Notes under the pieces: model-generated
The model's database searches: none
What the model was told of the DNA's origin: nothing
The model's input: only the letters and a program-made list of their open reading frames with translations
Program-made: the position numbers and the translations under genes
Source: Acetivibrio straminisolvens JCM 21531
Lineage (GTDB): Bacteria; Bacillota; Clostridia; Acetivibrionales; Acetivibrionaceae
Direction of reading: 5' to 3'
Assembly: GCF_000521465.1 (NCBI RefSeq)
Contig: NZ_BAVR01000038.1
Span: forward strand, 1-37,856
Length of the DNA: 37,856 nucleotides
Shown: positions 9,130 to 18,375 of the stretch, piece by piece
How the letters are laid out: the number at the start of each line of letters is the position of its first letter
Numbering within the stretch: position 1 is the first letter of the stretch

Positions 9130-10686
9130 GATTAGAGATTTTTCCCTTTTTTGCGGACAAAATAAAATTCTCGACAACATTAACATGGATGTCTTTGAAG
9201 GCGAAATCCTTGCTGTGGCAGGGGAGTCGGGAAGCGGTAAAAGTATGCTTGCCCGTTCTGTTTTACGTCTTAATGATCCTGATGAATTCAGACTTGAGGG
9301 AAAAATACTCTTTGAAGAAGAGGATATAAATTCATTGTCGGAAAAAGAGCTGGCAAAAATTCGCGGAGCAAAAATAGGCATGATATTTCAAGAACCCATT
9401 TCCTATCTAAATCCCGTTTTGAAAATGGGTAGACAATTGACCGAAGCTTACATAAAACATAAAAAAGTAAGAAAAAATGAGGCGGCTTTATTAATGGAAG
9501 GCCTTCTTGAAAAGCTAAAGATAAACAATCCTTCCGCATATATGAAAAGCTATCCCCATCAATTGAGCGGGGGAATGGCCCAAAGAGGTGCAATTGCCAT
9601 TGCGGCTTCGTGCAGGCCGCGGATAATTATAGCCGACGAGCCCACAAGCTCCCTTGATGTGATTACCCAAGCCTCAATTATTAAGCTGATAAGGGATTTG
9701 GCAAGGGTAGAAGGAATATCACTGATTTTCATTACCCATGATTTGCAGTTGGTATCAAAGTTGGCCGATAGAGCGGTAATTATTGAAAAGGGCAGAATTG
9801 TTGAGGAAGGATGTGCCCGAAAGGTCTTTGACAGCCCCAAATCCAAAGCCGCATCTTGTCTCATCAGAGCTTCCGTGATGAGTAATTTTAAAGAAAGCAC
9901 GGAGCATAAAAAAACTATTCTTGAGCTTCGAAATCTCAGCATGCATTATAAAAACGGAAGGGGCAATATAGTCAGGGCTGTTGACGATATATCCATGGAG
10001 GTTCTTGAAGGCGAAACCCTTGGAATTTTGGGCGAAAGCGGAAGCGGCAAGACAACTTTGGCAAGAATTGTGACCGGGATACAAAAGCCGTTATCCGGAA
10101 AGGTTTTGCTTGAAGGTAGGGATATATTTAAGCTCAAGGATTATTCCAGGCATGTGCAAATGGTCTTCCAGGACCCCTTTTCATTTTTAGACCCTCAAAT
10201 GAAAATAGAGGATATAGTTGCGGAAGGCATGGACATGATTGCAAGAAAGAATCGCCATGGCAGGGCAAAAGAGGTGGCGCGCTGCCTTCAAAAAGTGGGG
10301 CTTGATGAGAGTTTAAAGGACAGATACCCCCATCAGTTGAGCGGAGGCCAGAGGCAAAGAGTGGGGATAGCAAGAGCTGTAATTGTGAATCCGAGAATTA
10401 TAGTATGCGATGAGCCACCGCCTATCTTGACACCGTCTCGCAGATGCGGATATTGGAGCTTTTAATGAAACTAAAGAAGGAAGCGGGCATTACATATATT
10501 TTTATTACGCACAATATAAGGGTTTTAAGCAGCATAAGCGACAGGATAGCTGTAATGTTGGGAGGAAGAATTGTTGAAATAGGAAGGACAGAGGATATAA
10601 TCAACAATCCTGTCCACCCATATACCCAAAAACTTATTAATGCTGCTTGGGTAAGCAAGGAGGAATCAAAGGGGAATGCAAATTGA
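9113..10686 (+). CDS. Fused double ABC ATPase of the oligopeptide-type importer (one frame break)
   Basis: One protein of about 524 residues carries both ATPase domains that most Opp systems encode separately. The N-terminal, OppD-like half has Walker A GESGSGKS (37-44), signature LSGGMAQRG and Walker B IIIADEP. The C-terminal, OppF-like half has GESGSGKT, signature LSGGQRQRVGIARA and VCDEP. The break lies exactly in the second Walker B: one C at 10415-10416 turns DEPPPILTPSRR into DEPTAYLDTVSQMR and runs to 10686. The C-terminus ends with the NNPVHPYTQKLI segment typical of OppD/F. It overlaps the convergent histidine kinase gene by 21 bases. Fused forms such as GsiA and YejF are known. Confidence 0.87.
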
Positions 10687-12374
10687 AACACAGGTACCCT
10701 TACCGGGTGAAGACTTTATGTCGACTTTACCCTTTACCAATTCCGCACGCTCTTTAAGTCCTCTAAGGCCAAATCCTCCGCTTATGTTCGGAGATTTTTT
10801 CAATTTCTGTTTTGGATCAAAGCCCACTCCGTCGTCGGTTAGCGTAACGTAGATCATGCTGTCATCTATACTGAAATCCACTGTTACGTTTTTGGCGCGG
10901 GAATGCTTCTGTATATTTGAAAGCGATTCCTGAAGCATCCTGTAAAGGGTTGATGCGATATAATACTCTATTTGAGAGTCATCACCCGAGACATTGAACT
11001 CTACCTTGATACCCGTATTTTCTTCAAAAATGCCGAATCTGTTCTGAAGGGCTGCTATAAGTCCGGCGTCAAGGAAAGAAGGTTTTAAATCGTAAAGAAG
11101 AGTTCGTATTTCCTTTGATGTGGACTTTATTGCAGCATTAAGGGCATCCAGCTCTTTGGTGCATTTTTCGTATTGAGAGCTCTGTATTAGCTTTTTTAAA
11201 AGCTCAACTTTGAACGTCAAATTCGCCATAGCCTGGGCCGGCCCATCGTGTATTTCCCTTGCGATCCTTTTTCGTTCCTCTTCGTGTGCTTTCAAAATTT
11301 TCTTGCTTAACATTTCAAGCTCATTATTTTGTGTTTTATAGCTGTCAAGAAGATTTTGCATATCCTTGTACAGAAGATTGTTTTCAAGAGCGACCGCTGC
11401 TTGTCCTGCCAGTGAATTCATAAGCAGTTCGTCGGTATAGTCATAAGAAATTATATCGGACAGTGCATTGGGGTTTGAAAAATCTATAATTTGGTCTCTG
11501 AATTTCTTTTTATTAATCAACTGAATCACACCTAAAATAGAGTTTTCGTGATTTTTCATGGGTATGGTAAGAATCGATTTGGTAATATAACCTGTGTGGG
11601 TGTCAAAGCCGTTGTTATGGCGATATTCAAGATTTGGGTTAAGTTTGTAGGCATCGTCAATCTTAATGGTTTTGCCGGTAATTACCGAATAGCCGAAGAT
11701 GCTTTCTCTTGATATTGGTGACGTAAAGGCTTCCAAATTTATATCAATACTCATATTCTTTGCAATAACAAATTTGAGGATTTTGTCCTTGTAGTCGCCG
11801 TCTTTTACAGATGTCCAGCTATAAGTATTCTTGTCAATCACAAGATAAATGGTTCCGGCATCGGAGGAGGTAAGATTGATGCTGCTGGTTATAATCATGT
11901 CAAGCAGTTTTACAGCATCCTTTTCGGAGGATAAAGACTTTCCTATCTCATAAAACTCTTTGACTTCGTACTTAAGAAAGCAGATCTTTTTTCTATTGGA
12001 AATCTCGTTTTTCAGTTTATTGAGAAAAAAGGGCATGCTAAACTGTTCTGTGTATATATATTCAAAAACATTTCCTGCATGTCTGTCCAAAACTGGCTTT
12101 TTGGAGCTGAAAACAACAAGTATGAAATCCAATTTCCCTAAAACTTTGTCAAGGCGAGGCAGAATTTCCGCAAAGACAGAGTATTCAACGAATACCACCG
12201 ATAAAGGAGGCGCACTCTTTGAACTTTTCGGTGCGAAGCTTTCCAAGCTGCCTAAAAAATTTCCCGGTCTGAAAAAACTTTTGTGTTTGGGAAATTGGCG
12301 CAAATCAGGTTAATAAAATTCTCACATTCTGTATTGAGTGAATCGGTCAATAAAAATACTGATTCCTGTAGCAT
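10666..12374 (-). CDS. Soluble GAF-domain sensor histidine kinase, HisKA_3 type (one frame break)
   Basis: There is no membrane helix, so the kinase is cytoplasmic. The repaired protein is about 569 residues: an N-terminal region of unknown fold (1-135), a GAF domain (about 140-335) with NKKKF at about 288-292, then the NarL-family dimerisation box EERKRIAREIHDGPAQAM with phospho-acceptor His about 376, and an ATPase domain with DDGVGFD and GGFGLRGLKERA. The open frame begins inside the gene. Adding one A to the plus-strand A-run at 12254-12259 joins it to an ATG at 12374 with GAGGAG just upstream, adding about 40 residues. No response regulator is adjacent. It is divergent from the cyclase gene across 225 bases. 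NKxF is part of the motif of cyclic-nucleotide-binding GAF domains, so cAMP/cGMP sensing is possible. Confidence 0.85.
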
Positions 12375-12437
12375 TTTATTACTCCTCACAATATTGCTTT
12401 ACATTACTTTATATTAAAGTTCATTAACTGTATTTGC

Positions 12438-12477
12438 TTATCCGAGATATTGAAATCTCTAAATAAGAATCGGATAA
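12438..12477. repeat. Inverted repeat in the divergent kinase-cyclase region, over a possible promoter
   Basis: TTATCCGA (12438-12445) and TCGGATAA (12470-12477) are perfect inverted arms with centres 32 bases apart. A second small inverted repeat, GAGAT/ATCTC, is nested inside. The element overlaps a possible plus-strand promoter, TTGAAA (12450-12455), 17 bases, GATAAA (12473-12478), so a protein bound to the arms could control the cyclase gene. The promoter match is moderate. Confidence 0.4.
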
Positions 12478-12599
12478 AATCGATATATATATTAACATTA
12501 AATGTTTTACATTAAAAAAAATTGCTGAATTCTTATGGATTTATTGGCAGTATTTTCCTTGGATTTATATATTAAAATTTGATTTCGGGGGGATATGCA

Positions 12600-15500
12600 A
12601 TGATTTGTTTTAATTGCGGTATAAAACTTCATAGCAGTGAATTGAAAGAATGCCGGTTGTGCGGTGTCAAGTTTGAGAAGGTTTGTACGTCTTGTAATTT
12701 TCCCAATCCCCTCATGGGCAAATATTGTTTTAACTGCGGTACCAGGCTTCTGAGCCTTGAGCCCCAGAGTTCAATCCAAAACTTTGACACTCTTTCCGAA
12801 AACCGCAGAAACGTTGCAGTTATATTTGCGGATGTTTCGGGATTTACAGCACTTTCGGAAAAGCTGGATCCGGAAGAGGTAAGGGAGCTTATAAATGACT
12901 GCTTTGATTATATTACCAGACCCGTATATGAACTGGAAGGAACTATCGACAAGTACATGGGAGACTGCGTAATGATACTTTTCGGAGCAAAATACATACA
13001 TAGCGATGATGCAAAGAGAGCCGTAATGTGTGCGATGAGGATGATGAATTTGATTCGGGAATTTTCTTTAGAGAGGCTCTCATCAAAGGGATTGTCTTTG
13101 GACCTTTCGATAGGAATAAATTACGGACTGGTGGTTACCGGCAGTGTGGGAAACGCTTTTGACAAGGATTATACTGTAATAGGGGATATTGTAAACACTG
13201 CCCAAAGGCTTCAATCCAATGCAGGCCGGGGAACCGTTCTGGTCTCGGAGTCGGTGTTTGTTGAAACCAAAGGAATCATTAAATATTCGGAGCCGATGGA
13301 GATAAAAGTAAAGAACAAGGAAAAGACTGTGAGATGTTATTTTCCTATAGAAATAAGCGCGGAATATGACTGTGACAGTAAAAACATATTTGTCGGAAGA
13401 GAAAAGGAGCTGGGGCTTCTTGTATCCATATACAACAACATTTTGAACACTTCTACAAAATGTATAAATATAATCGGTGAGGCAGGAGTGGGAAAGACCA
13501 GCCTTCTTCGCGAGTTTTTATCAAAGTTGGATCAGGATATCAAGAAGGTTTGGGTTGAATTGAATTCTTTTTCCCCAAACAAGGCCTATTGTACAATTTC
13601 CGGCATCCTTATGAATATAATGAATATTAACTCAAAAGAAAGCTCCAGTGTCAAACAGAGGAGGCTTTTATCCTTTTTGGACTACATAATGGCCGGTTTG
13701 AGCGAGGAAGAAATAAAAAGAAATAGCGACTTTATTGGGCTTGTGCTGGGACTTAAAAGAGACAATGAGTTTCAGAATATATTAAATTCCATGAGTTTTG
13801 AGAATATAAGAAAAGAAATAATAAAGCAGCTTTCTCTTTTCTTTACAAAGCTTTCGCAAAAGTTTAGAACGGTAATTGTCGTAGATGACATGCACTGGTC
13901 CGACACCAATTCATTACAGATTTTAAAGGAGCTTATAAAGTGCCTTTCATTGGTCAATATCACTTTTATCTTTACTTCCCGATATGAGTTGGAAGAGTTG
14001 GAACCCTTTTCTGATATAAATTATCACAACCTAAAACTGCAGCCTCTGACGGAGAATGCAATTCGTGCTTTGGTGTGCAAACTCCTTGACTGTGATCAAA
14101 TTGATGAGACGTTGTTTGGCGAGATTATGAAGTTTACCAATGGCAATCCTTTGTATATAAACGAGTTTGTACAAAGCATCAAAAGAACGGAAAGTTTTCT
14201 GATAATAGACGGTGTTGGAAGTATTGATTCCGATAAAGTCATTTCTCTTCCCAATAATATTCAGAGCCTTATACTGGCAAACATATCGGAAATGAATGAG
14301 GCGGAAAAAAGCTTCCTTCAGGCTGCATCCGTTATTGGCAAGGAATTTAGTCTCTCAATTTTAGGTCCGCTTCTTGAGATGGACAGTGATGAGATTAATG
14401 ACATTGTAAGGCTTCCCGTTCGTCTCAATATCATTTCTCTTAAAACAGCATACACGGCCTTGGGAGTTGTGGAGAAGATATTTGTCTTTAACCAGGACAT
14501 GGAGAGGGAAGTCATATATGACAGTATTCTCAATAAAAATAAAAAGGAGCTTCACAAAAAGATAGGAGAACTGATAGAGGCAAAACACAGCGGTGAGCTG
14601 GAAGGCTACTATGAGATTCTATTTACTCATTTTATAAAGTCGGGACAGAGTAAAAAGGCTGCAGAATACAGCTACAAGACTGCAATAAAAGACAAGGAAA
14701 ACTACAATTTCCCAAGCTCTTTAGAGTACTACAGCAAATTTTTGCAGTTGGTTTCGGAAGAAGGAAGTACCCAAATGGATTCAAGGGTATTGGATGCTTA
14801 CAGGGATATGGGATATATTAATTTCATCATGGCTGACTACGGCGCGTCGCTGAACAATTTGAAGAAAGCCCTTGAAGTTGCCGCTCTCTACGATGATATA
14901 TATTCCATAAAGCTTATGATTGCAGACGTATATAAAGAGCAGGACATGTACGATGAGGCCCTTGAAATCATAGATGAGCTTCAGCCCAAGATAAAAGAGG
15001 AAAATACTCTTTACGGAAAGCTCTTGCAAATGAAATGCAACATTCTAAGAATCCTCGGCAATACCGATGCCCTTACAATAGCCCAAAAATCGGAGCAGTT
15101 GCTTATAAAGATGAAGAACTTTGAAAACCTGGCTGAAACCATGAACCAGGCGGCAATCATATACTATGCAAAGGGAGATGTTTCAAATTCCCTGTCCTGT
15201 TTCGACAAGTCATATAAATATGCCGAGAAAATAAACAATTTTGCTTTAATGGCAAAGATAGCCGGAAATCTCGGAGTAATTCACCATGCCACCGGAATGA
15301 TATCCAAAGCCCAGGAATTCTTTGACAGATCAATGCAAATTTCAAAGAAGATATCCGACCAGCAGGGATATATTGCCGGATGTATAAATCTTGGAATATT
15401 GTATGTGGACAAGGGACTCTTTGACAAGGCAGAGGTTTTGTTCAATGAAGCTGTGGAGATTTCAAGGGAGATATCCTCAAGGCTTAATGAATGTATTGCC

Positions 15501-16118
15501 GTTGCCAATATAGGAGAAATAATGTTCAAAAGGGGTCTTGATTATAAAGCCTTGGAGTACTACAACAGAACTTTTGAAATAGCTCGAGAAATAAAAGTGC
15601 CGTTGGGTGAAGGTATTTACCATTTAAGCACTGCAAGGATGTACATAGAGAAGAATATGGAGGGCAATGTCAGAAAGATGCTGGACATTGCATTCAAAAT
15701 CTTTACCGAGGCAGAAGAAATAGCATATCTGAGTGATTATTACAGGATTAAGGCATTGTATGAGTTTGCGGAAGGTAAGATAGATGCAGCCCTTGAAGAC
15801 TGTAAAAAAGCGGCGGATATAGCACAAAAGATAAGGAGCGACATTAGAAGGCTCAAAGCCTTGAGGCTGGAAGGAAGAATCATGGCTTGTACGGAGCAGA
15901 ATGAAAGTGCTTTTAAGCTGTTTGAGGAATCTATTACTCTATCGCATCAATTGGAATCCGAATACGAAGCTGCCAAGGGCTATATTGAGAGGCTCAAGTT
16001 GCACAGAAAACTGGGCGATTGGGATAAAGCCCGAAAGGATTTGGAAAGGGCAAGGGAGTGTGCTTCAAAGTTTGACAGGTGCAGGTTGAGGGAGATAATT
16101 GAAGAGTACGAGTTGTAA
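12600..16118 (+). CDS. Zinc ribbon-class III nucleotide cyclase-ATPase-TPR protein, sAC-like
   Basis: This unbroken 1172-residue protein starts at the ATG at 12600, after GGGGGG; the frame is open to an upstream TTG at 12579. Residues 3-46 hold two CxxC pairs of pairs (C3/C6/C18/C21 and C29/C32/C43/C46), a double zinc ribbon. Residues 70-250 are a class III cyclase with metal-binding D78 (FADVSG) and D122 (MGD), K118 and T192 as adenine-selecting residues of class IIIb, and N199 and R203 for catalysis; the set looks complete. Residues 260-600 are an AAA/STAND-type ATPase with Walker A GEAGVGKT (293-300) and Walker B VIVVDD. From about 690 to the end are TPR-like helical repeats. Cyclase-ATPase-TPR is the order found in animal soluble adenylyl cyclase. 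cAMP is the likely product. Confidence 0.9.
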   Translation: MICFNCGIKLHSSELKECRLCGVKFEKVCTSCNFPNPLMGKYCFNCGTRLLSLEPQSSIQNFDTLSENRRNVAVIFADVSGFTALSEKLDPEEVRELINDCFDYITRPVYELEGTIDKYMGDCVMILFGAKYIHSDDAKRAVMCAMRMMNLIREFSLERLSSKGLSLDLSIGINYGLVVTGSVGNAFDKDYTVIGDIVNTAQRLQSNAGRGTVLVSESVFVETKGIIKYSEPMEIKVKNKEKTVRCYFPIEISAEYDCDSKNIFVGREKELGLLVSIYNNILNTSTKCINIIGEAGVGKTSLLREFLSKLDQDIKKVWVELNSFSPNKAYCTISGILMNIMNINSKESSSVKQRRLLSFLDYIMAGLSEEEIKRNSDFIGLVLGLKRDNEFQNILNSMSFENIRKEIIKQLSLFFTKLSQKFRTVIVVDDMHWSDTNSLQILKELIKCLSLVNITFIFTSRYELEELEPFSDINYHNLKLQPLTENAIRALVCKLLDCDQIDETLFGEIMKFTNGNPLYINEFVQSIKRTESFLIIDGVGSIDSDKVISLPNNIQSLILANISEMNEAEKSFLQAASVIGKEFSLSILGPLLEMDSDEINDIVRLPVRLNIISLKTAYTALGVVEKIFVFNQDMEREVIYDSILNKNKKELHKKIGELIEAKHSGELEGYYEILFTHFIKSGQSKKAAEYSYKTAIKDKENYNFPSSLEYYSKFLQLVSEEGSTQMDSRVLDAYRDMGYINFIMADYGASLNNLKKALEVAALYDDIYSIKLMIADVYKEQDMYDEALEIIDELQPKIKEENTLYGKLLQMKCNILRILGNTDALTIAQKSEQLLIKMKNFENLAETMNQAAIIYYAKGDVSNSLSCFDKSYKYAEKINNFALMAKIAGNLGVIHHATGMISKAQEFFDRSMQISKKISDQQGYIAGCINLGILYVDKGLFDKAEVLFNEAVEISREISSRLNECIAVANIGEIMFKRGLDYKALEYYNRTFEIAREIKVPLGEGIYHLSTARMYIEKNMEGNVRKMLDIAFKIFTEAEEIAYLSDYYRIKALYEFAEGKIDAALEDCKKAADIAQKIRSDIRRLKALRLEGRIMACTEQNESAFKLFEESITLSHQLESEYEAAKGYIERLKLHRKLGDWDKARKDLERARECASKFDRCRLREIIEEYEL

Positions 16119-16248
16119 AAGTTTGAATGTGAAACGAAGAAGCTTTTTAAACAACGATAATATGAATAGTATATGGCCAACCTGTATGTGAATATGCTTA
16201 TTGTATGAAGGACTAAATCAAATTGATTCATATTAGGGGGAGGGCCGT

Positions 16249-16971
16249 ATGATTTTAGTAATAAAGAAAGATAAGATAGCTTTGATAGCCTTAATCTTCC
16301 TGCTGTCGGTAGCGGTAATAAGCCTTAACATAGCGTCAGGGCAAAATGCAGTTGAGGTTGCGAACGATGATACAGGAAAAAGAACCGTTGTAATTGATGC
16401 CGGGCATGGAGGAGAAGACCCGGGAGCAGTCAGCGACTACAGCGGGCTTAAAGAAAAGGATGTAAACCTTATAATTGCAAAGAAGGTTAGGGAACTTTTA
16501 GAGGCGGAGAACTATAATGTTATTATGACTAGGGAAGAAGATGTCCTTAATTACAAGGAAGGGACCCAGGGATACACCAGCAAAAGAGGGCAGGACCTTA
16601 CAGCCCGTAAAAAACTGATAGACGAATCAGGGGCTGATATTGCGGTAAGCATACATTTAAACAAGTTTAGCCAGACACAGTACCATGGAGCACAGGTTTT
16701 CTTCCCACCAAGATCCGAAGAGAGCAAGAGACTTGCGGATATTATACAGAAGTCCCTTAGAGATAATGTTGACCCTGAGAATAAGAGAGAGGCTTTGGTA
16801 AAGGATACAAAACTGATAATTCTGAAAAATTTAAAGGTTCCTACAGTGATAGTTGAGTGTGGTTTTCTTTCCAACCAAGAAGAAGAAAAGAAGTTGGCCG
16901 ACAAGGACTATCAGGAGAAGCTAGCTATTGCAATAAAAGAAGGAATAGTGAAGTATTTTGAACAGCAGTAG
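16249..16971 (+). CDS. cwlD: N-acetylmuramoyl-L-alanine amidase, CwlD type
   Basis: This unbroken 240-residue protein has one N-terminal membrane helix or signal (about 8-28) and then an Amidase_3 domain. Zinc ligands and catalytic residues are visible: VVIDAGHGG (His 53), the Glu in GLKEKDVNL (E69), the His in SIHLN, and the catalytic Glu in VIVECGFLSN. Length, single helix and lack of wall-binding repeats fit CwlD, which with PdaA makes muramic delta-lactam in the spore cortex. GGGGGAGGG precedes the ATG. It lies 130 bases after the cyclase gene with no evident terminator between. I see no clear SigE/SigG promoter. It could instead be another short Amidase_3 enzyme. Confidence 0.8.
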   Translation: MILVIKKDKIALIALIFLLSVAVISLNIASGQNAVEVANDDTGKRTVVIDAGHGGEDPGAVSDYSGLKEKDVNLIIAKKVRELLEAENYNVIMTREEDVLNYKEGTQGYTSKRGQDLTARKKLIDESGADIAVSIHLNKFSQTQYHGAQVFFPPRSEESKRLADIIQKSLRDNVDPENKREALVKDTKLIILKNLKVPTVIVECGFLSNQEEEKKLADKDYQEKLAIAIKEGIVKYFEQQ

Positions 16972-17033
16972 ACCATTGACGGTCAATCGGATGCTGTGGT
17001 ATAGTAGATAAAGAAATTAAGCCATGAAGGTTT

Positions 17034-17061
17034 TTGGGGTATTGATAATTTGAATTATAAT
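17034..17061 (+). promoter_or_regulatory. Possible promoter of the cbiMQO operon
   Basis: TATAAT at 17056-17061 is a perfect -10 with an A/T-rich approach. The best -35 is a weak TTGGGG at 17034-17039 with 16 bases between. Transcription from here would give a leader of about 220 bases holding all the hairpins described next. Confidence 0.4.
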
Positions 17062-17075
17062 GTATATTATTGATA

Positions 17076-17280
17076 TTGGGATAAACCCAAAAAGAGGCTA
17101 TATGAATTAGTCCTTTTATAGCCTCTTGGAATGAAATGAAAGAGGCAAAAGCGAAGGGACTCGATGTCTTGAGCTTTTGATTGGCCTCTTGGAATGAAAT
17201 GAAAGAGGCAAAAGCGAAGGGACTCGATGTCCCGAGCTTTTGATTATTAGCCTCTTGGAATAAAATTTGAAAAGGAGGAC
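17076..17280 (+). promoter_or_regulatory. Structured 5' leader of the cobalt/nickel transporter operon
   Basis: The leader holds a chain of hairpins. H0: TTGGG/CCCAA (17076-17090). H1: AAGAGGCTATA (17092-17102) with TATAGCCTCTT (17117-17127). H2: AAGAGGC (17140-17146) with GCCTCTT (17184-17190), inner stems AAAAGC/GCTTTT and GGGAC/GTCTT. H3 repeats H2 with the inner stem GGGAC/GTCCC. Each GCCTCTT can also pair with the AAGAGGC 12 bases downstream, so two folding patterns exclude each other. The chain ends at the AAAAGGAGG ribosome site of cbiM. Position before a metal transporter suggests a metal- or cobalamin-responsive leader, but I find no B12 box and cannot match the NiCo riboswitch. Confidence 0.5.
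17121..17278 (+). repeat. Tandem repeat: two copies of a 63-66-base unit plus a partial third
   Basis: Unit 1 is 17121-17183, unit 2 is 17184-17249, and a partial third copy begins at 17250 and runs into the ribosome site. Each starts GCCTCTTGGAAT. The two full units are almost identical; they differ at TT versus CC in the inner hairpin (both preserve pairing) and by three added bases near the end of unit 2. A short related copy is at 30805-30824. Confidence 0.85.
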
Positions 17281-17285
17281 TTTAT

Positions 17286-18342
17286 ATGCATATGGCTGAT
17301 GCTCTGATTTCACCGGCTGTGGGTGGGACAATGCTGGCTGTCACCGCAGGAGTTGCAGCTTACTCAATTAATAAAGTAAAGCATGAAATGGATGAAAAGA
17401 AAATTCCATTGATGGGAGTCATGGGAGCCTTTGTTTTCGCTGCCCAAATGATAAACGTTTCAATACCTGGAACAGGTTCGAGCGGTCATCTTGGAGGGGG
17501 AATGCTCCTTGCTATATTGCTCGGGCTACGCGGGATTTCTCACCATGGCATCGATTTTGCTAATCCAGGCATTGTTTTTTGGGGATGGAGGACTCCTTGC
17601 CTATGGCTGCAATGTATTCAATTTAGGATTTTTCACGTGCTTTATATCATATCCGTATATCTACAAATGGCTTACCCGAAAGGGCATAAATTCAAAGAGA
17701 ATCTTTTGGAGTTCGATGATATCGGCTGTAATCGGACTTCAAATGGGCTCCTTTAGTGTTGTAATTGAGACGCTTTTGTCCGGAAAAACGCAGCTGCCTT
17801 TTGGAAGCTTTATTTTGCTGATGCAGCCTATACACCTTGCCATTGGAGTAATTGAAGGACTTGTAACGGCAGCGGTTGTTACTTTTATTTGGAAGGCAAG
17901 ACCTGAATTGGTTGAAAGAGCAGCAGATGGAGGAGTACCGAGAGGTATATCCATGAAGAAAGTTTTGACTGTACTTTCGATTGCCGCTATAATTGTTGGA
18001 GGAGCTCTTTCCTGGTTTGCTTCGGCAGACCCTGACGGTCTCGAATGGTCTGTGGAAAAGACCGCCGGAACAGCAGAACTGCAAGCTGACGGTAAAATTT
18101 ATGATACATTGTCCGAAATACAGCAAAAGACTGCCTTTTTACCCGATTATGATTTTAAATCAGGCGAAAGTGAAAACACGCAAGAAATAGATAATGAAGA
18201 GGCTGAAGGAGTTTGGCCCAATGTAAATTTGGGAACGAGTATTTCAGGTATTGTAGGAGGGGCATTAACTCTTGCATTTACAGTATTCATCGGATTTGCC
18301 ATTAATATGGTTAAAAGAGGAAGGAAAAAAGCAACGGCTTAA
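17286..18342 (+). CDS. cbiM: Cobalt/nickel ECF transporter substrate-specific protein, CbiM fused to PDGLE (CbiN/NikN-like) domain (one frame break)
   Basis: The protein begins MHMADALISPAVGG. The His at position 2 and the N-terminal metal loop are characteristic of CbiM/NikM. Seven or so membrane helices follow, with SSGHLGGGMLLAILLGP and IQALFFGDGGLLAYGCN as family motifs. The C-terminal part has one helix, FASADPDGLEWSVEK and a final helix, which is the PDGLE domain of CbiN/NikN; fusions of this kind are known. The break is at 17526: the sequence reads GGG-C-TAC where GGG-CCC-TAC gives the expected LLGPYAGFLTMAS, so two C appear lost. Repaired length is about 352 residues. It is first of three genes with cbiQ and cbiO. 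Cobalt versus nickel cannot be decided. Confidence 0.88.
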
Positions 18343-18375
18343 ACCCTGTTTTTATTCAGTTGGGATTGATTATAT

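Noticed and set aside
17121..17278. CRISPR array
   Set aside because: Only two full copies occur, the units are internally paired and adjacent without unique spacers, and no cas genes are present.
17076..17280. Known cobalamin riboswitch upstream of cbiM
   Set aside because: No B12 box (GCCACTG) or other conserved cobalamin-riboswitch core was found; the region is made of tandem hairpins instead.
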